Notes: generated from the letters alone by a model not told the origin. 32,932 nt of DNA from Didymodactylos carnosus (GCA_905250885.1 CAJNOQ010001334.1:1-32932); one strand, 5' to 3'. Positions 10,484 through 22,251 are shown, numbered from the stretch's first letter. Translations and numbers: made by a program.

Positions 10484-10655
10484 CAAAGATTCCCTTACGA
10501 GATTTTTTATCGAATAATCATTTGTTTTCGAAATCGACTTTTTTTACTTCTATTAATATTTGACACATAATAAGACTCTATTATGCGAAAATAATCATTT
10601 TTTAACTTAAAAAAACAGATGTCTGCCTGTTGTACGGAAAAATGCCCACTGTGTA
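10484..10655 (+). repeat. Dispersed repeat, copy 1 (element end)
   Basis: This copy matches 13062-13231 in direct orientation. Shared blocks include acttctattaatat, tgacacataataaga, attatgc, ataatcattttt and aaaatgcccactgtgta. Its last 37 bp also match, inverted, the left end of the element at 30461. The copy ends in CCCACTGTG followed by TA. Confidence 0.75.
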
Positions 10656-13061
10656 CTACACAAAAAACATGACTTGTCTCAGTTTTATTTTTACCTGAAT
10701 TAAAGTTTCAGTATTTCAGAAGTGATCATAAAACATTATTTTTTTGTCACTTATTACAAGTGCATACCATTTTTTCTCTTTAATGATCATCTTTTACTCT
10801 AGATACTACCTTTGAATAGCTTAAAAATTTCTCTCTATTATAATTTATTTATTTTTCTTAACATCAGCATTTTATGATTCTATATAAGGATTTATCTTTT
10901 CAATAATAATGTCTATACTGAAAAGACAAAAAATAAAAATAAAAATAAGAGAATAGAAAAAAAACAGTTTGTTCATGTATAATAGGCATAACGTTTTTCT
11001 CTCTCTATATATCTTTAACGAACTATTTAACTGAATTGTTCTAAAAGAGGAAGCATATTTTCTTTACTAGAAGAAGAAAATTGTGTATATTGAAATCGTT
11101 AAACGAAATCACTTTCCTCCCTTTTTTTTTTGTTATTAAATATTTTATTATATATGTATATATTGTGTTGTTTTCACCCTTTACTCTTCTACTTTCGAAT
11201 CGAATAACATTGAGATTGAATTCAATTATGAAAACATGAAGATTTTTCTTTTATGTAATAAATTAGATTTGAATAATACTAAAAGAAAAAAATTAGAAAA
11301 AATTGTCACCAAAATTAATGCATAATCGAATCGCAATCCTACAATAAATACTACAAAGACATACGACATCATTATCATCGTTTTGAATCTATTAAATATA
11401 CCGAATATTTAATTGTCACGATATGTCATCAATTGTATATGTATTAAAACTCATTTAGTCACTAACAAATTGCATTACTAGATGTTAATAACTATTAGAT
11501 GTTTTTAAGTTATTCTAGATAAAAGATGAATTTTACAACCACTATATCTAAACTATTAAATATACCAAAGAAATTAACTAATTTAATAGAAAAAAATCTT
11601 TATATACTTCTTTATTATATTTTTTCTGAAATTTATTTTACTATTCATAGTTCTTTATAGTTGTTTGAATGAGTGGTCACACAGTAATGATACTCTTTTG
11701 ATTATCTTCCAAAACAAACCTATAATATTCATATCTAGAGTCATATAACTTTTCATACGAAACGAAAACGTTTTCTTTTCTATCTCTCTACTTTAGTATT
11801 AAAACATCTTTTTCTTTTAGCAGTTCAGCGGCGGTCAATTCTTTTATTCTCTAATTAAGAATATAAAGATCTCTCAAATATCTAACATTAATTAGTGTTT
11901 CTATCATTAATACATTTTTAAGTTACACCTTTCCCCTACCTGTCTCTCAAAAAGAATGTAGAAAACATAAACTCTCGTATAATGATTGACGACAAAAACT
12001 TTTATTTATTATCACCTTAGCTATGGACTGTATAACAATAACAATAAAGATGAAAACAACATCAATAACATTGAAAGAAAATCTCTATTGACTGTAATTA
12101 ATGTATTTGAGTCGACTGATTCTTTTTTTTTTGCATTGTGTACATATATAAACACCAAAGATCGTTTCATCAAAAGTTGGACTATATATATTGTTCGAGT
12201 ATGTCTATTAAGAAAACATCACCAACCCAATAAAACAGAATAGATATTGTATACAGATGTGTATAAAAGAAAATGAAAATAAACTACAACAACGATTTTC
12301 TCATTGTATATCTCCGACATTTTTTTGTTTTTTCACTGATTTTGTGATTACCTCAAAAGTGCTCGGAGAACCAATAATCATGAAATAAGTATTTTTCGCT
12401 AATTCTCATTTCTTTATACACTTATTCATTTGATCTTTATCTTGACGCATTGAGCCTTTATTTATATATAAACAATCTTATTCCTTCTCACATATGGTGA
12501 GATCGAGAACACCACATTCCTTACAGTTTTATATTATGGAGATTATATTTGACATAATTAAGAGTTATGATTAACAAAATTAGATCGTACAAAAGGTTTA
12601 TATTACGTTTCCTTAAACTCATTGCCAAAAATACATCGTAATTGATTTACTCCTTCAGTTTGATTTCAGAGCACATGTAGTGTATAAGATATAAGTAACA
12701 ACAGTCTACGAAAAGCAAATATAACTACTATTATACTAAGGTGAAAGACTCTTTATTTTGTTATTTGATACTGAAAATACGAAATAACTCTTCTCATAAT
12801 TTTTATGTTTTAGTTTTACCGAACGTCTCGATACTACTTTGTGTCTTTTTCAAACCGAGATCTACCACCGATTTTACAAACCGAGATCTAGATTTTCTAG
12901 AAAACCGTCAGTTTTTTATGTAATTTTTCATTTTTCTGGGTAAGGAGGCACTTGTATTGAAAACTAATGTGATATTTGGAATCAGCATGAAAAACTGCAT
13001 CGAATGATGTATAATCGGTTTGTTTTACAAATAAAGCTTTTGTCGAAAAAAAAATTCAGAC
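10656..13061. other. Gene desert, part 3
   Basis: AT-rich sequence without a gene. A short doubled motif, accgagatcta, occurs near 12857 and 12881. An ORF at 11986-12243 is Asn/Ile-rich and does not look coding. Confidence 0.55.
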
Positions 13062-13231
13062 AAGGGTAGCTCTCAGGTATTTCTCATCAAAAAACATTTT
13101 TTTTTTCAAATTCGACTTTTCTTACTTCTATTAATATCTGACACATAATAAGAGAATATTATGCAAGGATAATCATTTTTAACTCAAAAACTAGATGTTC
13201 GCCTGCTCTATGGAAAAATGCCCACTGTGTA
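13062..13231 (+). repeat. Dispersed repeat, copy 2 (element end)
   Basis: This copy is homologous to 10484-10655 over its whole length. Its terminal block, gttcgcctgctctatgg followed by aaaatgcccactgtg and TA, is the reverse complement of the first 37 bp of the element starting at 30461. No matching opposite end was found upstream, so it may be truncated. Confidence 0.75.
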
Positions 13232-14387
13232 TGGGTATGTCCCTTAGCAAAAAGATAACAATTATAGACCGCGTGGCTGCTTCATCAAGATCATAGCTGT
13301 AAACCTTGTACAGTTTCGAGACCATAACGAAGGACACTAGATATTTTTAAGATCATAACCAGAGGCTATAATATCGTAAATAAGACCCTAGGTGATTTGA
13401 AGATCATCAACCCCTTACCCCCGTCCCCGGCAGCTAATCATGCAAAGCGAACTTAAAACTCGTATGCCTTTGTCTAGCCTTGATAACAAAAAACTTTCTT
13501 AATAGCAATCGCTAGCTTATGGTGCCAGTTTGCGTTAGAAAAGAATCCGTTTTAAAAAAAACAAAAAAACGCTAGGGTTCGGAGTAGATAACTTACACTA
13601 CTTCCTTCAGAAACTATTCGGAGGAGTTCCACAAAAAGTACAAAGTAGGACTGAAATCTTTGGTAAAACTAAAACATAAAAATTATGAGAGAAGTTATTT
13701 CGTACTATCAATATTGAATAACAAAATTCTTACTACAAGACACGTATAAATAAAACTAATGGCAATTAGAAGAATCTATGTGCATAAAAAACAACAATAT
13801 TGGCATTGGCTTGATGCGATGGTTTCATAATTGAAATATTTATTTTGAAGAACTGAGAAAGATGAAAAATAACTTTATGTGTAGATCTGAGCTTTACATA
13901 CCAGCTGAGAATAATCAAACGTATACACACAAGTGATCATTATAATTGTTAAATGAATAACAATTTTAACAAGTGTCGAATTTTTAATTGATTACGACAG
14001 CGTTATAGTGAAAATCTATGAAAACTGATACTCATAGTATGAGATAACAGGATAAAAATTAAACTATGCAACAATTATTTTTTTTCTCTACGGGAAACAA
14101 GGCCTATATTCATCTATTTTGTCCAAAGTCAAGAAAACACAAATTATCGATAAATAATAAACGAATCAATTTCTTTCTCTCGTCTTACAATCTCAAAAAA
14201 AAATAGTGCTTGTTCAAATCTTTTCTATGAAAGCAAAATTCACACTTTTGTCGTATAAACTGAAAAAAAAAGGAGGAGAACAAGAAAATGCTTTTTCTAA
14301 ATAATACATCGCTGTTGTCAGATTATGGATCACGGAGACTAAAAACTAAAATGACGTATTACAAAACATTCAGCAATCCTAGATAAA
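13232..14387. other. Gene desert, part 4
   Basis: No gene is seen. The stretch 13240-13460 is less AT-rich than its surroundings and holds a C-rich run (cccccgtccccgg) near 13420, possibly older inserted sequence. Confidence 0.5.
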
Positions 14388-15328
14388 AAGCTTCTCACCA
14401 AACAAACAAGCTGTAATTTAAAAGACAAATAGAAAAACCTTTGAGAAGAATATTTTCCACATCTTGCTTAGATCATATACATGAACATTGCACACGAAAA
14501 CACTAATTTAAACAGAGAACAAAGTTAGAGAATATTAACAGAATGAAGGTTGATAGATACAAAAGAAAAGTTTTGAATTGCAAATAAATCATCTCTACTG
14601 TATACATGGTTTATTGCTTATCTAAGTGCTCATATATATATACGCATACTTTTTCATCTAATAAGAAGAAAAAACTCAATCTTTACCAAATAACAACAAC
14701 AAGTGCAAATTCTGTGTCACTTACGAAAGGACAGAACAGAGAAAACGATAAAAAACAGAGACTTGGACAAGAAAACTACTAAATATCGCTAGTTTTCTCT
14801 AATTTTGAATATAGTTTTGCAAAAAAACATTACCAAATCGAAAAATTGACATCGTAAAATCGCAGAAAACTATTTTGATTTATAAAATTTCTATATTATT
14901 GTCTTCAGATGTTCGTGTCATCCTTGAATGAGGATGAATGGATACTTGCGAACAAGACTACACTTCAAACGGATCTTTTGAGAGAACTTTGAAAACACAA
15001 CTATCTTATTGTCACTTTTTGAAATTTTTAGACAGATATATCAAGTCAATAGATGAAATTCCATAGGGCATTTGCCTCTTGTTTTTATGAAAGTTGAAAG
15101 CAAAAATGAAGTGTTAAACAGAGATGATTTATTTGCAATTTTGCATCTATCAATCTTCATTCTGTTAATATTCTCTAACTTCGCTCTCTGTTAAATTAGT
15201 GTTTTCGTGTGCGATGTTCATGTATGTGATCTAATCAAGATACTCAAAATGTTCTTTTCAAAGGTTTTTCTATTTGTCTTTTAAATTACAACTTGTTTGT
15301 TTGATGAGAAGTTTTTTTTTATCCGAGA
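14388..15328. repeat. Long inverted repeat, arms of about 210 bp, well conserved
   Basis: The left arm (14388-14598) and right arm (15119-15328) are reverse complements at roughly 85-90% identity by eye. Long shared blocks include gtaatttaaaagacaaatag, aaaaacctttga, acacgaaaacactaattta, gttagagaatattaacagaa and gcaaataaatcatctct. The spacer is about 520 bp with no ORF. A separate 30-bp motif (aacaacaacaag, then ctgtgtcac or ttgtgtcac) occurs in direct orientation in the spacer (14691-14720) and just outside the right arm (15340-15370), so the region has been rearranged more than once. It is probably a foldback-type or non-autonomous DNA element. Confidence 0.85.
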
Positions 15329-17427
15329 TCTATCTATCAAACAACAACAAGAGTCTAAATTTTGTGTCACTCTCTAAAGCAGAAGGAGAGATCGGAGAAG
15401 AGGAATATTAAAATTTTTTGTCACTTTGATAGAGAACTGTTTCATCCGTATAACTGTAAAAAGCAGAAAAAGATTATTAAATTAAGTGAGTTGTAACAGT
15501 TGAAAGTCAAACGTATCAATAAGCGCTTACAATGGCTCTAATATACTGTGAATAGTTCAGGATCTATCAGAAAGAAATATTTTTCTAACCTGTAATGTGT
15601 TCTTGGTGAATTGGTGCGTTATAATACAATTTATATTAATCCTGGAACACAAAACACACACATACATGTATATATAGATAAACAATTTGTTTCATTGATA
15701 CATGCGGGTGAAGTAAATGAAAAAGTGAATTAACATTTCCACACAATTATCAGTGAAGATGATACTTTAGCAAATTTGACAGAGAGAAATAAGGAATATA
15801 CTAGGGGAAAAAAAAATACTTTCAAGAAGAGAAAAGTACTTTAAATATGTTTGTTTTTCTCAATATTCTCAATAGAAATGAGAAGGAAACAACTTGTTAA
15901 AGATAAGTATACTTACCAAACAAACAAAATTATACAGTCATAATATCTTAGAAGACACGTATTACATTCAATTCGGGATTGCGCTTGTTATATTACTCAT
16001 CTGACATTATTTCCATTTGTGTTCGTCTATTAATCCAATTGCTAAGTTAAATAATAAAAAATCTTTAGCATTAGTACAAGTATCAAAGGACACTCATAAT
16101 TAAATTACTATCCACCATGGACGAAGTAAAAATACAACTGGAGAAAAGTATCGATAATAGTGTGGCACTAATTTGAATCAAAACTCCTATAGGCTTCCAC
16201 TTCTCACCACAAGCATCGTCCGTTTTTTGAAGCTAAAATTATTTAAAATTGAGCATGCGCGGAAAAAGTAAGCAAAATGGATCGAGAGTAAGGTCTTCAT
16301 TTTTCTTTTTAGCAGATTTGACTTCGAACCGAATAATAATATCGTGTATCAAACGTCAAAAAAGACGGTTTGATTTCTTGGAAACAGAAAATTTACAAAG
16401 TGCAATAATATATTTTGACTTCTTGTGACTTTGAAGCTATTATACTGAACGTGATTATGATTGATCCTGAACATTGTTACAAGGCAGAACCGATCTACGT
16501 ATAAATATTTACATTTTCCAAATATGATCAAAAAAATAACTCAGAACCACTCAAAGTACTAGAAACTTCATAAGGTAATAATACTTGTTTGTACTTGTTG
16601 TAATTTGTTTGTGCTGAACTTCGTATTCTTAACGCCATTCCCCACTGAAAATTCCATCCAAGCTGAAAATATATTAAATAGGCAAATTTTTGCGCTCTGT
16701 TGAATCACATCACGTGTTAGTCATTTGTTTAGCACAATTTTCATTTTTCTCTTCCTTTTAGGATAAGTTTTTCTTTGATACCAAATATTACTGTCATGTT
16801 GAACAGAAAGTTTTTATATGCGATCATTTCAGTATGGTAATGAAATGGATGCAACAATGTACAAGAACAGAAAGAACAAAGAATTTTAGTGTAAAACAGT
16901 CTAAATCAAAAAACAAACTTTGTCGATTTTCGTTAGTTATCTAGCAGTAAGACTGTCAAGTGTTTCGAAAGTTAGTACGATGCTTATCTTCTCAGAAATA
17001 AGATAGTCAGTTTCTATTCACAGAAGCGTAACGTGGATTCAGAGATGAGTGAGATTAACATTTTTCTTGCAGAGGTAGTGTGAATTCTTTTTTACAAGAA
17101 CTTTAAATGATTAAAAAGTAAGAATTTTTGAAACTTTACAATGGTGATTTTCAACTATTGATTAGAGACACCTTCATTCACTTTGTGCAACTCTGTCCAT
17201 CCAATAATTCATCATTTTATCGTTCAAAGAACGTTTGATATATATTCTGACGTAGATATACTAATTTTTTTGTGAATACATAGTAGAATCGGACACGCCT
17301 GTTTTCAACTATGACACATCTTTGTTTTTTCTCCTACTAAAACTGAAAGAGAGAGAAACACGTTTGTCTAACTGTATACATTCAAAAAGTGTACATATTC
17401 GCGAGGACAAGTTATCGAAAGTGAAAA
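15329..17427. other. Gene desert, part 5
   Basis: No gene is supported. The last 200 bp before 17428 presumably hold the promoter of the next gene, but no core element can be pinned down. A TA microsatellite of a few units occurs near 15670. Confidence 0.55.
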
Positions 17428-18228
17428 ATGGATGACGCAAGTAAACACGTAACAAAAATTTACATTAGTCCCACTGAATCAACTCCCATTCGACCAGAAC
17501 TACATCATGAAAGTCATTTTTCAACTGATACATCGACATTTGCTTCAACAAATAATAAAGTGGATACAACACCATCACCAAAAGAACAAATGGTTTTATC
17601 AAAATTATTAGCTAATGAAGTATTAGAGAAATGCGTGATTTCTGCTCCATCTAAAGATAACAATGATGGGGATGGTAGTAAACAAATATCAGAAAATGTT
17701 GAAAAAGAATACATTATTGTACCTAGGAAAAAAACAAGAAAAGTCGTTCCTACTGCTCCTACTGCTCCTACTACGAATAATGATGCTACGTTTGATAGAA
17801 GAAGTCCGACAAAGGCACCTCTGACACGTAAGTAAACAAGCTCAATTTTTTGTTATGAGAAGATCAGTAAATTGAAGGAAACTAAATCAACATAGCTCTT
17901 ACATGAAATTGACAGACAGTCTTTTTCTACCATTATACAAAAAACATATCAATCTAATTCTTTTTGGTATGAAATAAGAGAATAAATGTGATTTAAATTC
18001 AGTGTAATTTTAGAATCTACCAATGGTAATGAATCTAATGGAAATGAATTTGGTACCTATCAAAAGTCAAAACCGATTACCTATACAGCATACAATGGTT
18101 ATACAACGCATAAGTTTATATTTGATGAGTATGTAAACATTTTTTACTCAAAACAAATTACATTTCAGATTGTTCTCTCTCTTCTTTTTTCTAGGAAATC
18201 TGGAGATAGTAATGAGTTGAGTATTTGA
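17428..18228 (+). CDS. Unrecognised three-exon protein (182 aa), probably disordered
   Basis: Exons join 17428-17827, 18014-18128 and 18195-18228. The donors gtaagt and gtatgt and the acceptors ttttag and ttctag agree in phase (1, then 2), and the total is 549 nt. The start MDDASKHV follows gtgaaaa, with an acceptable Kozak context. The protein is rich in Ser, Thr, Asn and Pro. It contains one short helical stretch, EQMVLSKLLANEVLEKCVI (about 53-71), a basic cluster, VPRKKTRKVV (about 98-107), and an exact PTA repeat, PTAPTAPT, near 108-115. The C-terminal part has an aromatic patch (TYQKSKPITYTAYNGYTTHKF). There is no signal peptide or membrane segment. It could be a cytosolic or nuclear adaptor, and I do not recognise a family. 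An AATAAA lies at 18303-18308. Confidence 0.7.
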
Positions 18229-18723
18229 AGTCTTTTTTTTAACGTTTCTTTTCTGCGTGTATATTTTCTATTTTTTCTGTCAAAAATTTAACTTAGCTGA
18301 CAAATAAATTGAACGCGGTTTGATCATATTTGATATTATATTCTAGAACTTAATGTAGTGTTTATGAATTGCTACAAAACATGCCGCTAACGCAGACATT
18401 ATGGCGTACTCAAAATCTACTTATAACTTGGTGGTATCCAGTGCAAAGTAGATTCAGAACCCCTTTCTTTTTGTGCTTCCGAAACAAAGCATGCTCATTT
18501 CCATATTACCTGTTGGTGCACTGTTTCAGATTTAAGATTCTTGTGAAAATTTTGTTTTTGTCTAATAAAAAATTTTAAAAAAATACGTAAAAAATATGAC
18601 ATAAAAAAATGTGAGATAGAATCACCGTTAACAATTTCACGTACAAAAATGCAGCAAGCACAGATATGTAAAAAAAAAGGAAGTTTTTATTGCAAATTAA
18701 CATATTGAAAAATAAAAAATCAA
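18229..18723. other. Tail-to-tail 3' region
   Basis: This region lies between two convergent genes. The plus-strand AATAAA is at 18303-18308 and the minus-strand AATAAA (tttatt) at 18686-18691, so the transcripts probably end without overlapping. A 69-aa ORF here has no coding character. Confidence 0.7.
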
Positions 18724-19328
18724 TTAACTTTTTCTATCAACTAAAAGATTTTGGTCGTCTAATGATAAGTTTTGTACTCGTCGACGTTCTAATTGATTCA
18801 GTGGATCTTTAACTTTTGTAGATTGTTTATCAGGTTTATTCATAAATGCTTCAAATCTTAATGCACCCAAAGCATTAGGCTGAAATGATATTATTTGATC
18901 AATTTCATCAGATCGAGTTTTTGAAAAACGTAATCGAGTAGCACGAATTCTGAAAAAAATTTAAACTTGACGTATGTTTTTTTATCTAAACGTAAGAAAA
19001 GGATCTGTTTCCAGTAGGATGAAGTTTACTGTTTTATTTTATCACTCTAATTAACAAACTCCAAGTGATGTAACGTAAAGATAATCTCAAAAGTATATTT
19101 TGAACCATATGAAGGTGGTTGAGAAAAGAATGCTCCAAAACCTCGTTAAAATAATCTCTCCGTCAAACCAAACCTGTTTCTTGCTTCAGCTGCTTTCAAT
19201 TCCCCGATTAATATCGCATGTTGTCGTTGCATGTATTCATCGTGTTCAATTTCGGCTTTTGATTTTTTCATTAATTTGATGCCCACAGCTTTTTCAGAAT
19301 CATGAAAATCCGATACTCTTTCTGTCAT
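18724..19328 (-). CDS. Unrecognised charged helical protein (126 aa)
   Basis: Two exons, 19328-19174 and 18949-18724, are joined in phase 2 (donor cag|gttt, acceptor ttcag), total 381 nt. I chose the ATG in MTERVSDF because it has a good context (gcaaaATGA). An in-frame ATG nine codons upstream is possible. The sequence is very rich in Lys, Arg, Glu and Gln. Residues 20-60 form one continuous predicted helix (MKKSKAEIEHDEYMQRQ, then GELKAAEARNRIRATRLRF), followed by DEIDQIISFQPNALGALRF and a second helical segment, DPLNQLERRRVQNLS. It has no membrane segment or signal. Small helical proteins of this type often occur in cilia or at microtubules, but that is inference and the family is not recognised. 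AATAAA on the minus strand lies at 18691-18686. Confidence 0.78.
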
Positions 19329-20110
19329 TTTGCTCTCGTTTTTTAACAAAAACAACTAAAAATACTGGAGTTTACATCCACGAAGCTTATATTCATATAA
19401 ATGCATTATCACTATGACAATATCCTCCACGTTGCTGATATACTGAAAAAGATTATCAGAGTAGCTAACCTAAACTTTTTAAAGGTAAAAAGCCACGGCA
19501 TTTACTGCCTAATTTTCTGCATGATCAGATGGTGAATTTTTGTTTTCCACGTCAAATAAGAAATATATATACTATAGTATGATATCTTATGGATGAACTC
19601 AGAAGTATAAAGTCATATGATCCATATCGTACAATCGTACAAAATAGTAAAACGCTTTGAAAACATTTTCTGTTTAGTTCTTTTTTTTCGCTCTGTCGAA
19701 TAAGTTGTTAGAGCATGCTGGAGGAACTACAATCAACGCTGATATTGGAAGTCCCAAACAACTCATGACGACAGGATAGCGGACACTGATAGAGCTCCTT
19801 AATTCTTTAATATGGCGACTTTGTGATTGTAGAACATTTTAGTTATAGCTTACATTGACTGAAACGACGTTCGTTTGGATGATTGGATTTAGAGCTGCCG
19901 ACTGCCAACACAAAGTTAAAAACACAGAAAGGCTAGAAATCTTTATCGAGTTATGCTTTGACATAAAAATTAGGCGTGATCGTGCTTCTGGCATATCCTA
20001 ACATTTTTATTGGTGTATTTCTTTCCTTTGATATCTCTCATATTATATGACGAAAAAGGAAAGAACGACAAAAAAAGGGCTAAAACTTTATTGAAAACAG
20101 CGGTGTCTAT
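19329..20110. other. Divergent intergenic region
   Basis: The region separates the minus-strand helical protein from the plus-strand DAPIT-like gene, so it should contain both promoters. No core motif is clear and no gene is seen. Confidence 0.5.
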
Positions 20111-20355
20111 CCCCACCTAAGCATTTGGGGCCTTTTGTACCACCTCAGAGGTTCGAACCTGCAGTGTACCACCTCGAAAATGATTTTTACAGCAAAAAAG
20201 CGCCCCGCGCGCTTTTGTTTGAGGCGTTGTGCCTCAAACGACCCACAGGATAGATGCCCCTGATTGAAGATCACACAGGCTTACATATTCAATCCAACTT
20301 GGATTGAATATGTAACCCTGTTTAAAAGCAGTGGCTGCTTTCACTGCTTTTAAAC
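20111..20355. repeat. Cluster of hairpins and palindromes
   Basis: In 245 bp, less AT-rich than its surroundings, six palindromic units follow one another. (1) CCCCA / TGGGG at 20111-20130. (2) The 12-bp palindrome AGGTTCGAACCT at 20149-20160, flanked by an 11-bp direct repeat TGTACCACCTC (20136-20146 and 20165-20175). (3) AAAAGCGC / GCGCTTTT at 20196-20216. (4) GTTTGAGGC / GCCTCAAAC at 20217-20239. (5) A 23-nt arm pair at 20275-20297 / 20299-20321 with a single C-C mismatch and a 1-nt centre. (6) GTTTAAAAGCAGTG / CACTGCTTTTAAAC at 20320-20355 with an 8-nt loop. Units 3-4 and 5-6 abut or overlap. It could be a structured RNA, a mobile-element end or a recombination-prone site. It has no coding potential. 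Confidence 0.85.
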
Positions 20356-20720
20356 TCTCTTCATGGAATGCTCTTCATTTATCTGATCTGATAAAAATAT
20401 AGCAAAGCAAGCGGTGTAAATATATTAATAACAGTTTGTTTCTATCTCAGCTTCTTCATCGATCTCTGAGAGTTAGAAACTACACAATTACTTCGTATGC
20501 TCTTTATATTCGCGATATTTGTACACTGTCAAAATCTAGGTGCTTATCGACTGATTTCTTTTTGAATCAACTCTTAGAAGATAAACTTGTCTCGAACTTC
20601 ACTCCAGACACCCGTTTGTTTCCTTGCTCACAAATGTATATAATTCTACTAATCGTCGCTGTTTTTTCTTTTCTGTTTAAGAATTGCTATTTCTTTTTAT
20701 TTGTAAAAAACAATACAAAA

Positions 20721-20942
20721 ATGGGTGGCCATGTTGAACTAAGTGCTGCAGAATTAGCTAAACTAGTTGGTTATAGAAAATATTTGAATACTGTGACAGA
20801 TCATGGTAGAAAAAATATTGTGTTATCCGTATTTGCTGGCTGGGGTTTGTTTGGCTATACAATGTACAAAATGTCACAAAGTCGAAAGAAAAATAAACCC
20901 ATCGAATATAAAACCGATAATAAAGTGAAAAAAGCACATTAG
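20721..20942 (+). CDS. DAPIT/USMG5-like ATP synthase membrane subunit
   Basis: A 73-aa protein with the DAPIT layout: a short N-terminal helix (ELAKLVG), then YRKYLNTVTDHGRKNIV (about 18-34), then one membrane span (about 33-50, LSVFAGWGLFGYTMYKM), then a short Lys-rich tail. The family signature is a Lys-Tyr-(Phe/Leu)-Asn segment followed by a Thr, Gly-Arg and Asn before the helix, seen here as KYLN...GRKN. DAPIT is a small subunit of mitochondrial F1Fo-ATP synthase and supports its dimerisation in the inner membrane. The ATG at 20721 has a strong context (caaaaATGG) and matches the family length. The same frame is open upstream to 20436, but that part is hydrophobic low-complexity text typical of untranslated AT-rich DNA, so I treat it as 5' UTR. 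AATAAA lies at 21133-21138. Human symbol is ATP5MK; orthology was not tested. Confidence 0.8.
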   Translation: MGGHVELSAAELAKLVGYRKYLNTVTDHGRKNIVLSVFAGWGLFGYTMYKMSQSRKKNKPIEYKTDNKVKKAH

Positions 20943-22103
20943 TCACAAACAAGCAAACGCAGTAATGTCCCTGAAACACATAGTGATAGTGTAATTCAAG
21001 TAATCAGAAAAAAACTTTCATTTTTATCTCTTCCGGTTGAATCCATGAGTGTGTGTGTGTACTTTTTTTTCACTTTTTTCTTCTTTTGGAAAATGTATTT
21101 TTTATATCTATACTCATTGATAAAACGAATACAATAAACGTATTTTAAGAAATCAGTAATGCTTACCTTAGTAGCATCAAAGGAAGAGATTCAGTTCTCG
21201 TCGAGTTGAGTTTTAAAGTTTGTAAAATAATTATCAAACTATTGTCTTTGTAAAAACTATACATCTTTATAAGCCTTGTTAATCTCCATCCCGACATTTT
21301 TCAACCATTTTTTGATAAAAACCAAGATTGTATTGATTAGTAAACGGATAGAAGGCGATGATATGTTTTAGATGTGTTGACGGATGATGTGTCTTTATCT
21401 ATTCATCTACCTATTTCTTCAACATTTAAAGTTAGTACTATCACCAAATATCGATGATCCGAAACATATTCATTATATATTGTACAAATAACAACAAAGC
21501 CTTTTGCGTCATGGTTTGAACGATGCATAAATTTGTCCCATCAATAATTCACGCTAAGTTTTCTTTTCATTTCGACAATTAGTTGGATCATATTCCAAAA
21601 AATTGAAATCGATGTACTCGAATGTACTTCAAACGGCTCACGTTCAGAGGCAAGCAAACCTGTCTAATTAAACGAGTTAATTATTAAAACTCCTGAGTAT
21701 TCTATTCTGTAGAAAAAAATAAAGAATATTAAACAAATCAGCCTTACACAAAACCAATTTTTACTCTACGACATTGAAATTACAGAAAACAGATGTTGCA
21801 AATAGTCTACAACTATTTCGTATAAAATGTATTTGAAATATGTTGACTGCCGAGATTAAAAATATTTGATTTAGCTATATGAATGATTTTTGTAATACCG
21901 ATTTAATTTTTACGCATCAAACGATAAGAAAACTTATAATCAAGTTAAACTTCTTGAAGCCCTATTTCAACCATTATTTGTTGTCATCCTCGTATTGTGA
22001 ACATAATTTGTCGATTTTCGAACAATAAGACATCGATCTATATTTCATAAATAATTTAGATACGTCACGTCACATTTTTTTAATCAAGAATTTCTGATTA
22101 GAA
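20943..22103. other. Intergenic, no gene seen
   Basis: Holds the 3' UTR of the DAPIT-like gene, with a (GT)n stretch near 21049-21060 and AATAAA at 21133-21138. The rest is AT-rich and has no ORF with coding character. Confidence 0.6.
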
Positions 22104-22251
22104 CCATATTCAGACTACTGATCTTAATTAACTTTACAACCAATCAGCATCCTTAATTTCGACTTAAATTATCAAGTTTTCCTGATGGCTAAACTTTTTA
22201 TCAACCAATCAGATTTGTTAATGGTCTTTAACTTTTGCAGTCTGAACGTGG
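22104..22251. mobile_element. Possible 148-bp MITE
   Basis: The ends are near inverted repeats: CCATATTCAGACT at 22104-22116 against AGTCTGAACGTGG at 22239-22251, 11 of 13 matching. CAACCAATCAG occurs twice inside in direct orientation (near 22138 and 22202). No clear target duplication was found, which keeps this uncertain. Confidence 0.4.

Noticed and set aside
20149..20160. tRNA gene suggested by a GGTTCGAA B-box-like palindrome
   Set aside because: No A box at the right distance, no T-stem or acceptor stem, on either strand.
20436..20720. 95-residue N-terminal extension of the DAPIT-like ORF
   Set aside because: The upstream residues are hydrophobic and low-complexity, while the family length and the strong start context both fit the ATG at 20721.
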